Source: Marinilabilia rubra (GTDB lineage Bacteria > Bacteroidota > Bacteroidia > Bacteroidales > Marinilabiliaceae). From it: 64,000 bases of DNA. Position numbers and translations under genes: made by a program. Below the pieces are notes generated by a model that saw only the letters and a list, made by a program, of their open reading frames with translations, made no database searches and was not told the DNA's origin. This document shows, one piece after another, positions 53,274 through 61,956 of the stretch. The stretch lies in NCBI RefSeq assembly GCF_003121985.1, contig NZ_QEWP01000022.1:1-64000 (forward strand), written 5' to 3'. Positions within the stretch are counted from its first letter, which is position 1. Each line of letters begins with the position of its first letter.

Positions 53274-53681
53274 ATGGCAAGTATCTGGAGCGATAATTTT
53301 TCATTAAACATTCCCGTGATTGACAACCAGCATCGAAAATTTTTTGAGATTTTTGAGAAAGTTTCTAAAGGATATGAAAACAAAACGTCCGAAGAGCTTG
53401 ATGCCTTAATTGGTGAACTTGAAGAATATCTGGAATTTCATTTTGAAGAAGAAGAGAAACTTATGCGGGAGAGTGGCTATAAGTGGTATGAGGCTCATAA
53501 GAAGCAGCATACATTCTTTATAAGCCGCATCGAAGAAATGAGAAATGAGTTTGATTATCTGAATCCCATGTTGTTTAATAAAATCAGGGTTTTTATTAAA
53601 AAGTGGTTTGTTAGCCATATCCTGCATAAAGATTTTGATTATAAGGAGGATGTGGCAGGGATTGCTCCCGATGGAAATTAA
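53274..53681 (+). CDS. Bacteriohemerythrin
   Basis: This 135-residue protein has all ligands of a diiron hemerythrin: His20, His56 with Glu60 (HFEEE), His75 with His79 (HKKQH), and His115 with Asp120 (HILHKD). It has no signal peptide and no fused domain. It binds oxygen reversibly or senses it in the cytoplasm. It lies 104 bp after the glycosyltransferase on the same strand and 113 bp before the secreted hydrolase gene, so it may be co-transcribed and supply an oxygen cue to the polymer locus. It may also be unrelated. Confidence 0.92.
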   Translation: MASIWSDNFSLNIPVIDNQHRKFFEIFEKVSKGYENKTSEELDALIGELEEYLEFHFEEEEKLMRESGYKWYEAHKKQHTFFISRIEEMRNEFDYLNPMLFNKIRVFIKKWFVSHILHKDFDYKEDVAGIAPDGN

Positions 53682-53794
53682 TTTTTTACTTAAGACACAT
53701 TTCAACCTGAGTGTAATCAAAGTGTTGTGAGTAATTGATGAATGATGGTGTTTAATTCGCATTTTATATGCTCTGTTGATTAACAGTTCTAAAT

Positions 53795-56365
53795 ATGGCA
53801 AAGCTGGTTGTAACTATTTTCCTGACAATATTGACTCAAATTTCTGCCGTTTCAATTAAAGCAGAAAATCCCGTTCCGTTTTCCACCGATTCTTCGCATT
53901 TAACCATCTGGAATGGGAACGAATATGTTCCGTTTTTCCTGAAGGGGATGAACCTGGGGGTGGCTGTGCCAGGCACTTTCCCCGGGCAGCTTGCCGCTAC
54001 TCGCGAACAGTATGCCCGTTGGTTTGAGGATATTAAAGAGGCGGGCTTCAACAGCATCCGGCTTTATACTTTGCATTACCCCCGGTTTTATGAAGTGTTG
54101 GATTCTTTTAATAACGCTAATCCGGAAAATCCTTTATTGTTTTTTCAGGGGGTCTGGTTAAATGAGTCCCCTCCCGGTTATGAGGAGGATTTGTTTTTTA
54201 TGACTGACACCTTCAGGGTGGAAATTGAGGAAAATGTAGATTGTGTGCATGGAAACCGGCAGATAGGAGTCAGGCAGGGCAAGGCTTTCGGTCAATATCA
54301 ACACGACGTTTCCCGGTGGTGCCTGGGATACATTATTGGACGTGAGGTACATCCGGGGGAGGTTATTACCACCAATGAGAGTCATCCGGGGGTGACGGAA
54401 CATCAGGGAGAGCATTTCTCCATTACCAATGGTATTGCCTCTGAAGTCTGGTTTACCGAAAAGATGGATCACCTGGTGGGTTATGAACATCAGAAATATG
54501 GCACACAGCGACCCGTAAGTGTGTCCAGCTGGCCCACACTGGATCCGCTTTCTCATCCGGAAGAGGCGAATGACTATGAAGATTCTGCTTCTCTGGATTT
54601 TTCAAAAATTGAATTAGAAAATGCGCCTGCGGGCATGTTTATTAGTTATCATGCCTATCCGTATTACCCTGACTTCATCAGTTTGCAATCCGATTACCGC
54701 GAATACAACGATCAATACGGACCTAACAGCTACCGGGGCTATCTTAAAGAATTGAAATCTCACTATAAGCAATTTCCTGTCATCATAGCTGAATATGGTG
54801 TGCCGTCAAGCTGGGGCATTGCCCATTATGCTACTTCGGGAATGAATCATGGTGGCTTTGATGAGCAAAGTCAGGGCGATACTAATATCCGGATGCTGAA
54901 AACCATGGAGCAAACCGGATGTGGCGGGGGCATTCAGTTTGCCTGGATCGATGAGTGGTTTAAGCGCACCTGGATTACCGACCCGGTGGATTATGATCCT
55001 CAGAGCCGGATTTTATGGCACAACATTACAGCAGCTGAGCAAAACTACGGGTTGGTCAGTTATGAAAAAACAACAGACTTTACGTCTCTCAAGACTTTTG
55101 GTGAGACATCGGCCATTACTGAGATGAAAGCAGATGCCAATTACGCTTTCTTTGAACTGGAGATAGGGCTGAATGCCCCTCTGGACATTCCCGATGAGAT
55201 GTGGGTGACTTTTGATACCTATGCCGAAGAACTGGGGGAGTTGCTATTGCCTAACGGTGAGGAAATCCCATCAAGAGCTGAGTTTTACCTGCACATCACC
55301 AATCATTCGGCCAATTTGTATGTCACCGAAGCTTATGACAGGTATGGCATCTGGCATGGCGTTGCCTCACCCGAACAGCAATTCCGATCTGTTCCTTCCG
55401 ATGGTGCTCCCTGGTATATTGTGCGTTGGAAAAATAACTACAGCCATTCGGATGTTCAGTATATTGGAAGTTTGCAGCTCAATTACGATTTTCAAAATGT
55501 CTCATCCAAAGATGCTGTAACTCTCTCCGATGATAAGTTATCTGTTAAAATTCCATGGTCACTGCTGAATGTGGTGGCGCCAGACAAACGAAAGGTTCTG
55601 CACGACGACAGAAGTACTCCTGAGACTGAAGCGATGGTGTCCGATGGTTTCCGCCTGGCCGTTTATTATAAGGATCAGTGGTATGATACCGGTCAACGGT
55701 TTACATGGGATACCTGGAATACCATTGATCCGGAGACTTTAAATGTAACTAAAAAGATTTCATACCATGTAATGAAAGACCGGCTGCCGGAATTTAATAC
55801 ACCTGCAATTGCCGTTCGTGATAGTTTTGACTTTTCCTCGGAAACCTTTCCAGTGGTGTTGGATGCTGAAGAAGGAGTCTTGAAAAACGATTACGATATT
55901 GACGGAGACTTCAGGGTGGCAGTCATTAGTGAGCCTCCCGTCTATGGAGATGCCGAATTGCGAAGTGATGGCTCCCTGGTTTACCAGGCACAGGAGGGGT
56001 ATAGTGGTGTCGATACGTTAAAATATTATCTTTTTGATGGTTACAGTTTATCCCGGCCCAATCTGGTGGTTATGGCGGTTTCAGGTGATGAGCCGGAGAC
56101 TGAGGAGGAAGGCAGCAGAGGCACGGACCTCCTTAATGTTTATCCAAATCCCACTTCCGGCAAAGTTTATATAGATACAGCCGTCTTTTATGAAGAAATT
56201 CTTGTATTTGATTCCTCAGGTAGGTTGCTTGAAACGCATAAGTCCGCATCCGGGATTATTGATGTTGATTTGTCCCGTTACAAATCGGGGGTTTATTTGA
56301 TTGTAGCCAAATGGGAGGATGAGTATATCTCCAGAAAAGTGATTTTCCATTCAGCAGATGACTAG
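53795..56365 (+). CDS. T9SS-secreted TIM-barrel glycoside hydrolase-like protein
   Basis: This 856-residue protein has a signal peptide. Residues about 35-420 look like a clan GH-A (beta/alpha)8 barrel with FFLKGMNLGVAVPG, AGFNSIRLYTLHYPRFYEVL, a candidate acid/base Glu184 in YIIGREVHP and a candidate nucleophile Glu333 in VIIAEYGVPSSWG. A beta-rich accessory domain follows. A cadherin-like Big_9 domain (residues about 680-765, LDAEEGVLKNDYDIDGDFRV) and a type IX sorting tail (LNVYPNPTSGKVYIDT, then KSGVYLIVAKWEDEYI) complete it. No CAZy family could be named. It probably cuts or tailors the polymer made upstream. The stop codon lies in a palindromic element. Confidence 0.82.
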   Translation: MAKLVVTIFLTILTQISAVSIKAENPVPFSTDSSHLTIWNGNEYVPFFLKGMNLGVAVPGTFPGQLAATREQYARWFEDIKEAGFNSIRLYTLHYPRFYEVLDSFNNANPENPLLFFQGVWLNESPPGYEEDLFFMTDTFRVEIEENVDCVHGNRQIGVRQGKAFGQYQHDVSRWCLGYIIGREVHPGEVITTNESHPGVTEHQGEHFSITNGIASEVWFTEKMDHLVGYEHQKYGTQRPVSVSSWPTLDPLSHPEEANDYEDSASLDFSKIELENAPAGMFISYHAYPYYPDFISLQSDYREYNDQYGPNSYRGYLKELKSHYKQFPVIIAEYGVPSSWGIAHYATSGMNHGGFDEQSQGDTNIRMLKTMEQTGCGGGIQFAWIDEWFKRTWITDPVDYDPQSRILWHNITAAEQNYGLVSYEKTTDFTSLKTFGETSAITEMKADANYAFFELEIGLNAPLDIPDEMWVTFDTYAEELGELLLPNGEEIPSRAEFYLHITNHSANLYVTEAYDRYGIWHGVASPEQQFRSVPSDGAPWYIVRWKNNYSHSDVQYIGSLQLNYDFQNVSSKDAVTLSDDKLSVKIPWSLLNVVAPDKRKVLHDDRSTPETEAMVSDGFRLAVYYKDQWYDTGQRFTWDTWNTIDPETLNVTKKISYHVMKDRLPEFNTPAIAVRDSFDFSSETFPVVLDAEEGVLKNDYDIDGDFRVAVISEPPVYGDAELRSDGSLVYQAQEGYSGVDTLKYYLFDGYSLSRPNLVVMAVSGDEPETEEEGSRGTDLLNVYPNPTSGKVYIDTAVFYEEILVFDSSGRLLETHKSASGIIDVDLSRYKSGVYLIVAKWEDEYISRKVIFHSADD

Positions 56366-56530
56366 TGTCAAGTCAAGTGTAGAATGTCGGGTAAGCCGCC
56401 GCTATTTTTCACCTTGTGCAAAACAACAAAAAAGTAAGCATAGCCGAAGCTACGTGAGTCTTTTTTTTGAGAAGCACAAGGTAGAAAGAGCAAGGCTTGG
56501 GCCGTCAGACTATGCTTGACTTGGCACTAG
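56362..56530. mobile_element. 169-bp imperfect palindromic element
   Basis: The ends are 16-bp inverted repeats, CTAGTGTCAAGTCAAG (56362-56377) and, in reverse, CTAGTGCCAAGTCAAG (56515-56530), with one mismatch. Inner arms also pair, ACCTTGTGC with GCACAAGGT, and the centre is a near-palindrome, GCATAGCCGAAGCTACG. It is non-coding. It could fold into one long hairpin. It contains the stop codon of the upstream hydrolase gene. It is unrelated in sequence to the other MITE family. Confidence 0.75.
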
Positions 56531-56854
56531 AGTCAAGGAAGATAAGGCCGCAGTGGGGATTTTTTTAAGTTGGCCAATCGGTTGACGACAAATTGTATGT
56601 TCTTTGCTATCACTTGAAAATCTTTCTTGTTCGTGCAAGATTTTATTCGTCTGGAAGATAGGGTCTTGGGTTTTGAGACCTTCCTGACCATACTTCCTGA
56701 TTGTTCAATTTTTTGCGACAAAAGGCTGAATTTTGTCATAGGATTCATACTTTTGCGGGCATTTATCGCTGATCTAAACTTCACTAATCAAAGGCATGAT
56801 GGTTGCCTGGTAATTATTTACGGAATTCTGGCCATTACACTTTAAGATTTTATT
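56531..56854. other. Intergenic region before the acyl-CoA synthetase gene
   Basis: About 320 bp. Two short overlapping frames (56627-56845 plus, 56533-56784 minus) lack signal peptides, motifs or neighbours, and are not credible genes. Nothing else was recognised. Confidence 0.45.
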
Positions 56855-58507
56855 ATGCAGTTATTTAAGAATTATTTGTCAAAACAGGAGTTTGACTCGC
56901 TGGAAGATTTTCAAAAGAATTTTAAAATAAATATTCCTGACAATTTCAATTTCGCTTACGATGTGGTGGACGAATATGCCCGCCTCGAACCTGATAAAAT
57001 TGCTATTGTCTGGGTGGACGATGAAGGAAATCACCACGACTTTACTTACCGGGAGCTAAAGGAGAAAACCGATGCCACGGCATCTTGGCTGCAATCTGTA
57101 AATATTGGACGTGGCGATAAAGTCATGTTAATCCTAAAGCGCAGATATGAATTTTGGTTGATATGCCTGGCTTTGCATAAAGTTGGAGCAACTGCTATCC
57201 CTGCCACGCATCTGCTTACCTCCAAAGATATCATTTACAGGTGTAATGCAGCAGGTATAAAGTCCATAATATCTGTTGGGGAGGACAACGTGATTTCTCA
57301 TGTGGAAGGTGCTATGGCCGAATGTCCGGATGTGGAAACATTGGTTTCTGTGGGCCCCGTATTTCCTGAAAATTGGCGGAATTATCAGAAGGAAATGAAA
57401 CGGGCTCCTGAGTTTGTGAAACCCGAGCTGCCATCGGAAAACGACGACCTCCTGTTTCTATATTTCACATCAGGAACCACGGGCAATCCCAAAATGGTGG
57501 CCCATGATTATACCTATCCGCTGGCACACATTGTTACAGCCTCGTTCTGGCACAATGTGAAGGAGGATGGCCGTCACCTGACTGTCGCAGATACCGGTTG
57601 GGCCAAAGCTGTATGGGGAAAACTCTACGGACAAATGATGGCCGGATGCAGCGTATTTGTTTATGAGCACAAGAAATTCTCACCGGCTGATATGCTGGCT
57701 GTTATGGCTAAACATAAAGTGACCTCCTTTTGTGCGCCCCCCACAGTCTATCGCTTTTTGATCCGCGAAGATTTTTCACAATACGATCTTTCATCATTAA
57801 AATATTGTACAACAGCAGGTGAAGCACTAAATCCTGAAGTGTTCGAAACTTTTAGGAAGAATACCGGCATTAAGCTTATGGAAGCTTTCGGACAAACCGA
57901 AACTGCAGTTCAGCTGGCAACATTTCCATGGATGGAGCCAAAGCCCGGCTCTATGGGTATTCCCAGTCCTCTTTACAACATTGATTTGGTTAAGCCTGAT
58001 GGTACAGTTTGCCAGGCAGGTGAAGAAGGTCAGATTGTTATATACACCGGTTCTCAGAAACCTTTGGGTCTGTTCAACGGGTATTACCGCGATGAAAAGC
58101 GCACACAGGAGATCTGGAATGATGGCGTATATTATACCGGCGATATTGCCTCACGCGATGAAGATGGCTATTACTGGTTTGTGGGACGGGTTGATGATGT
58201 CATTAAAAGTTCCGGCTATCGAATCGGTCCCTTTGAAGTTGAAAGTGCCGTAATGACTCATCCGGCCGTAATAGAGTGCGCCATAACAGGTGCACCCGAT
58301 GAAATACGCGGCCAGGTGGTAAAGGCGTCAATTGTGCTGGCTCCCGGATATGAAGGAAGTGAAGAGCTTAAAAAGGAAATTCAGGAGGTGGTGAAAGAAA
58401 GTACTGCTCCTTACAAATACCCAAGAATCGTTGAATTTGTTTCCGAATTGCCAAAAACCATTAGCGGAAAGATACGACGTGTGGAAATAAGGGGTAATAA
58501 AAACTGA
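56855..58507 (+). CDS. Acyl-CoA synthetase (medium-chain/acetate-like)
   Basis: This 550-residue ANL enzyme makes acyl-CoA from a carboxylate, ATP and CoA. The P-loop is LLFLYFTSGTTGNPKMVAHD, the A5 motif is EAFGQTET, and the C-terminal subdomain has YTGDIASRDEDGYYWFVGRV and GRVDDVIKSSGYRIGPFEVE with the catalytic Lys in PKTISGKIRR. The motif TVADTGWAKAVWGKLYG marks the MACS/acetyl-CoA synthetase branch. The natural acid could be acetate, propionate or a medium chain; the sequence does not decide. It is cytoplasmic, stands alone and is followed by a MITE. Confidence 0.92.
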   Translation: MQLFKNYLSKQEFDSLEDFQKNFKINIPDNFNFAYDVVDEYARLEPDKIAIVWVDDEGNHHDFTYRELKEKTDATASWLQSVNIGRGDKVMLILKRRYEFWLICLALHKVGATAIPATHLLTSKDIIYRCNAAGIKSIISVGEDNVISHVEGAMAECPDVETLVSVGPVFPENWRNYQKEMKRAPEFVKPELPSENDDLLFLYFTSGTTGNPKMVAHDYTYPLAHIVTASFWHNVKEDGRHLTVADTGWAKAVWGKLYGQMMAGCSVFVYEHKKFSPADMLAVMAKHKVTSFCAPPTVYRFLIREDFSQYDLSSLKYCTTAGEALNPEVFETFRKNTGIKLMEAFGQTETAVQLATFPWMEPKPGSMGIPSPLYNIDLVKPDGTVCQAGEEGQIVIYTGSQKPLGLFNGYYRDEKRTQEIWNDGVYYTGDIASRDEDGYYWFVGRVDDVIKSSGYRIGPFEVESAVMTHPAVIECAITGAPDEIRGQVVKASIVLAPGYEGSEELKKEIQEVVKESTAPYKYPRIVEFVSELPKTISGKIRRVEIRGNKN

Positions 58508-58536
58508 GATAATGAAATATTAAGCATCGTGCTTTA

Positions 58537-58684
58537 CAATACTCCGTTATCCTGATGGATCGGGATTACAATAAATTCTTAATCAATTGGTTACAAGAGT
58601 ATCCTCTTTTTCTGTTAATGTTCAGGATTTCAGCATGATACAAATCATCTTACATCTAATATCTAAAAATCTAACGATCTATTG
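58537..58684 (+). mobile_element. MITE copy 10 with perfect 6-bp target duplication
   Basis: Left end CAATACTCCGTTA, right end TAACGATCTATTG, with the hairpin TCCTGATGGATCGGGA eroded at one base. Both flanks are GCTTTA (58531-58536 and 58685-58690). Confidence 0.93.
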
Positions 58685-58734
58685 GCTTTATTTCCATGCT
58701 TTTATTTTTCACCCATCCAGGACCATAACGAGCA

Positions 58735-58850
58735 AGTCTTAAGGGTAGGTTATAAAGCCCTGCAAGGGCATTATCAGAAAACGATGGGTGGCGGCCCTTC
58801 ATTTCTGAAGAGCGAGGTAACTTACAGCCCTGCATGGGCATAATCGGTAT
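58735..58850. repeat. Palindromic dispersed repeat upstream of SulP
   Basis: The sequence carries AGCCCTGCAAGGGCATTAT, ACGATGGGTGGCGG and AGCCCTGCATGGGCATAAT, the two GGGC palindromes framing a central block. A diverged version lies at 60885-60950 in front of the SulP fragment, which suggests that it was copied together with the fragment. Confidence 0.7.
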
Positions 58851-58878
58851 TACTCCATTGTTTAAAAAACAATTTTGA

Positions 58879-60540
58879 ATGAATAATATTTTTAAGCCAA
58901 AGTTTTTTACCCTTTTAAAATCAGGAATTGATAAGAATCAATTAAGAAGCGATGTATTATCAGGGATTGTGGTGGGCATTGTTGCTTTACCTTTGGCTAT
59001 TGCATTTGCCGTTGCATCAGGGGTTTCACCCGAAAAAGGACTTATAACGGCCATTGTTGCAGGGTTTTTGATTTCTTTTCTGGGTGGCAGCAGAGTGCAG
59101 ATAGGCGGGCCGACAGGTGCATTTGTGGTTGTAGTCTACTACATTGCCGAAAAATATGGCATTAACGGGCTTATGATCTCTACCATTTTAGCAGGCTTGT
59201 TTCTGGTTATTTTTGGTTTGCTTAAACTGGGGACTTTGTTGAAATATTTTCCGCATCCCCTGGTGGTTGGTTTTACGAGTGGTATTGCTTTGGTCATATT
59301 TTCAACTCAAATTAAAGATGCTTTTGGCCTTCCGATTGATAAAGTGCCTTCGGAGTTTTATGAAAAATGGATGGTCTATTTCTCAAATTTTTCAAGCATC
59401 AATTGGACCGCCATTACAATAACCGTTATTACCATTCTGATAACTGTTTTCTCAAAAAAGATAACATCTAAAATACCAGGTTCTTTTTTATCCATCATCA
59501 TTCTTACCCCTATTGTTCAGATCTTTGAACTTAATGCCGCTACAATAGAGACCTTTTTCGGTTCAATTCCCAATAGCTTTAGTTTTAGTTTTCCGGAGTT
59601 TCGGTTTAGTGACTTACAAAATTATATTGGACCGGCCATGACAATTGCACTGCTGGGGGGCATCGAATCCCTTCTCTCAGCCGTTGTGTCCGATGGTATG
59701 ATAAGCGGAAAGCACCGCTCCAATACAGAACTTATTGCCCAGGGAGTTGCCAATATCGTAACGCCATTCTTTGGAGGAATTCCTGCAACAGGTGCAATTG
59801 CGCGAACCGCAACAAATGTGAAAAACGGTGGAAGAACCCCCGTTTCCGGGATGGTGCATGCCATTACCTTACTCCTTATAATGTTGTTTTTAGGACGTTG
59901 GGCCAAACTAATCCCTATGTCCTGTTTGGCAGGAATACTAATTGTTGTGGCATATAATATGAGCGAATGGAGGTCTTTTGTCTCCATACTTAAGGGTTCG
60001 TATTTCGATAGTCTTATCTTACTGTCCACCTTTTTCATTACCGTATTTTTTGACTTAACCCTTGCCATTGAAGTTGGTGTGTTATTATCAGCAGTGCTTT
60101 TTATGAAACGGATGTCTGATATTAGCGAGAATAGGATAAAGGATGTTGTAGATGACGACTTGATAGAAAACTATTCCGATCTTCCTGAAGGCGTTAAAAT
60201 TTATGAGATCAGCGGCCCCTTATTCTTTGCATCTGCCAGAAGGTACTCCGAAGCTATTGAAGAGATCGGGCTGACTTGTAATGTTTTGATATTAAGGATG
60301 CGCCATGTTTCATTTATCGATCAAACCGGCCTGCATAACCTGAAGGATGCCCTGAAGATATTACGGAACAGAAAAATTACGATTCTGCTATCAGGCGTCA
60401 ATCCGGAAATCAAAAAGGAGATTAAGAAACATCAGTTAGCCGGATTGATTCCGGAGGATTTGATTTTTGATAATTTTGGCAGAGCCACGGAAAAGGCATG
60501 TGAGATTTTGGGTTGTACGGGTTCGCTAAAGAATGCCTGA
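58879..60540 (+). CDS. SulP family anion transporter with STAS domain
   Basis: This 553-residue protein has 12-14 membrane segments with the SulP signature GIVALPLAIAFAVASGVSPE and GAFVVVVYYIAEKYGI, and GGIPATGAIARTATNVKNGG in segment 8-10. The C-terminal STAS domain (residues about 440-545) has FASARRYSEAIEE and MRHVSFIDQTGLHNLKDALK. It carries sulfate, bicarbonate or an organic anion across the inner membrane; the substrate is not decided by the sequence. A broken copy of its first 45 or so codons lies downstream. Confidence 0.92.
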   Translation: MNNIFKPKFFTLLKSGIDKNQLRSDVLSGIVVGIVALPLAIAFAVASGVSPEKGLITAIVAGFLISFLGGSRVQIGGPTGAFVVVVYYIAEKYGINGLMISTILAGLFLVIFGLLKLGTLLKYFPHPLVVGFTSGIALVIFSTQIKDAFGLPIDKVPSEFYEKWMVYFSNFSSINWTAITITVITILITVFSKKITSKIPGSFLSIIILTPIVQIFELNAATIETFFGSIPNSFSFSFPEFRFSDLQNYIGPAMTIALLGGIESLLSAVVSDGMISGKHRSNTELIAQGVANIVTPFFGGIPATGAIARTATNVKNGGRTPVSGMVHAITLLLIMLFLGRWAKLIPMSCLAGILIVVAYNMSEWRSFVSILKGSYFDSLILLSTFFITVFFDLTLAIEVGVLLSAVLFMKRMSDISENRIKDVVDDDLIENYSDLPEGVKIYEISGPLFFASARRYSEAIEEIGLTCNVLILRMRHVSFIDQTGLHNLKDALKILRNRKITILLSGVNPEIKKEIKKHQLAGLIPEDLIFDNFGRATEKACEILGCTGSLKNA

Positions 60541-60884
60541 GGGGGGTGATTTTGGTTGAGTTTAATTCCCGATAATCATTGAATGTAAAAAGGATAATGC
60601 CGCGGCCATTTTTAAGATTATCCATAATATTTTCCTGAAACATATGGAATTGGAGAATTCGCTGAAGATTTAGAAAATTAGGGAAAAGCTCACTTCAGCG
60701 CTGGATAATGTGAAGGGGCTGCTGAAAAAGTCAAAAGGGCAAAATTTAGAAGCCGCCCAATCGAAGGAGTATTGAAATACTTCGAGATTGGTGTGGTGAT
60801 GGAAATTTTGTTTTTTTGATTAACAGTTTACTTATATACAAGAGTAAAGGAATACGGGTATGCTTTTAATCCCTGAAGGCTGAA

Positions 60885-60950
60885 TACAACAACGATGGGT
60901 GACAGCCCATCGCAAAGAAGTAACTAACAAATCTAAAGCCCTGGAAGGGC
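60885..60950. repeat. Diverged copy of the palindromic repeat before SulP
   Basis: Contains ACGATGGGTGACAGCCCATCG and AAAGCCCTGGAAGGGCGTAAC. It corresponds to 58735-58850 in order and spacing relative to the following SulP sequence. A GGGGCTGCTGAAAAAGTC remnant at 60716-60733 also matches the start of the repeat near 18485. Confidence 0.6.
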
Positions 60951-61004
60951 GTAACTTTTTTAGGTCTGTTTTTTAAACCAATTTTTTAGAAGCAATAATT
61001 GAGA

Positions 61005-61194
61005 ATGAACAATATTTTTAAACCAAAGTTTTTTACCATTCTAAATCAGGAATTGATAAGAATCAACTTAGAAAAGATGTCTTATCAGGCATTGTCGCAG
61101 GCATCTTTGCTTTACATTTGGCCATTGTAATGGCTCATTGGATATTGGTATCATATATTTACTATTTTTGCAGCCGGGTTAGGAAACAGGGCTA
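61005..61194 (+). pseudogene. Truncated duplicate of the SulP gene start
   Basis: From the ATG at 61005 the first 11 codons match SulP (MNNIFKPKFFT). A one-base deletion in an A run then shifts the frame. In the restored frame it reads SGIDKNQLRKDVLSGIVAGI, as in SulP, then diverges after about 43 codons (FALHLAIVMAHWILVSYIYY) and soon stops. Upstream repeats are also duplicated. It is a relic of an incomplete duplication and cannot make a transporter. Confidence 0.85.
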
Positions 61195-61956
61195 ATGGAA
61201 GTAATAATAATAGAAGATGAAACATTATTGGCTGAAGCCTTGCATAAAGAGCTGGCAGCTATTGATCCCTCAATAAAGGTCATAAAGTATCTGAGTAATG
61301 TTGCTGACAGTATTGAATGGTTAAGTTACAATCACTGCGATTTAATATTTTCAGATATTGAATTAACCGATGGCAATTCTTTTACCATCTTCAAAAAACT
61401 TGATATTACCATTCCTGTTGTTTTTACCACTGCTTATGATCAATATGCAATCAAGGCTTTTGAGACCAATAGTATAGGTTACTTACTGAAACCTATAGAA
61501 AGTGAGGACCTCCGAAAAGTTTTGGATAAGTTCAGGCAAAGCCGGTTGCATCCTGCTGCTTTAAATCATTTAATAGATCAATTGTCTGGGGATTCATCTG
61601 CGACTCCTGCCAAAGTCTATTTAAATCGACTGATTTTATCCCGCGGAAATATCCAAAAGCCCGTGTCGGTAGATAAGATTATTTGCTTTATGGCAGACGA
61701 CAGATACGTGTGTGCCATCACTCAGGATGGTAAGAAATTTTTCTATGAGGCCACCCTGACACAATTGGAGGATGAGTTAGATCCTAATCTTTTTTTTCGT
61801 GCCAACCGACAGTATTTTATTAATAAACATTTCGTAAATGAGATTAAGACAATAAGTCGAAGCAGGTTGATTATAAAAATGACAGAGGACCTTGGAGATG
61901 ATATTGTGGTCAGTTATTCCAGAAGTAAGGCATTTAAAAAATGGATTTTAAGCTGA
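61195..61956 (+). CDS. LytTR-family response regulator
   Basis: This 253-residue protein has a receiver domain (IIIEDETLLAEALHKELAAI, phosphoacceptor Asp54 in CDLIFSDIELTDG, Lys in IGYLLKPIESEDLRK) and a C-terminal LytTR DNA-binding domain (residues about 150-253: VDKIICFMADDRYVCAITQD, FFRANRQYFINKHFVNEIKT). The kinase gene follows with a TGATG overlap. It probably controls an envelope or adhesion gene set, the usual target of LytTR systems. It sits directly after the broken SulP copy, and the M16 peptidase gene follows the kinase. Confidence 0.93.
   Translation: MEVIIIEDETLLAEALHKELAAIDPSIKVIKYLSNVADSIEWLSYNHCDLIFSDIELTDGNSFTIFKKLDITIPVVFTTAYDQYAIKAFETNSIGYLLKPIESEDLRKVLDKFRQSRLHPAALNHLIDQLSGDSSATPAKVYLNRLILSRGNIQKPVSVDKIICFMADDRYVCAITQDGKKFFYEATLTQLEDELDPNLFFRANRQYFINKHFVNEIKTISRSRLIIKMTEDLGDDIVVSYSRSKAFKKWILS

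Noticed and set aside
56533-56845. Two overlapping short frames of 72 and 83 codons
   Set aside because: No motif, signal or homologous pattern, and they lie on opposite strands in the same DNA.
60541-60720. Coding fragment after SulP (LTSALDNVKGLLKKSKG in one frame)
   Set aside because: The frame is interrupted on both sides and part of it is the dispersed GCTGCTGAAAAAGTC repeat.
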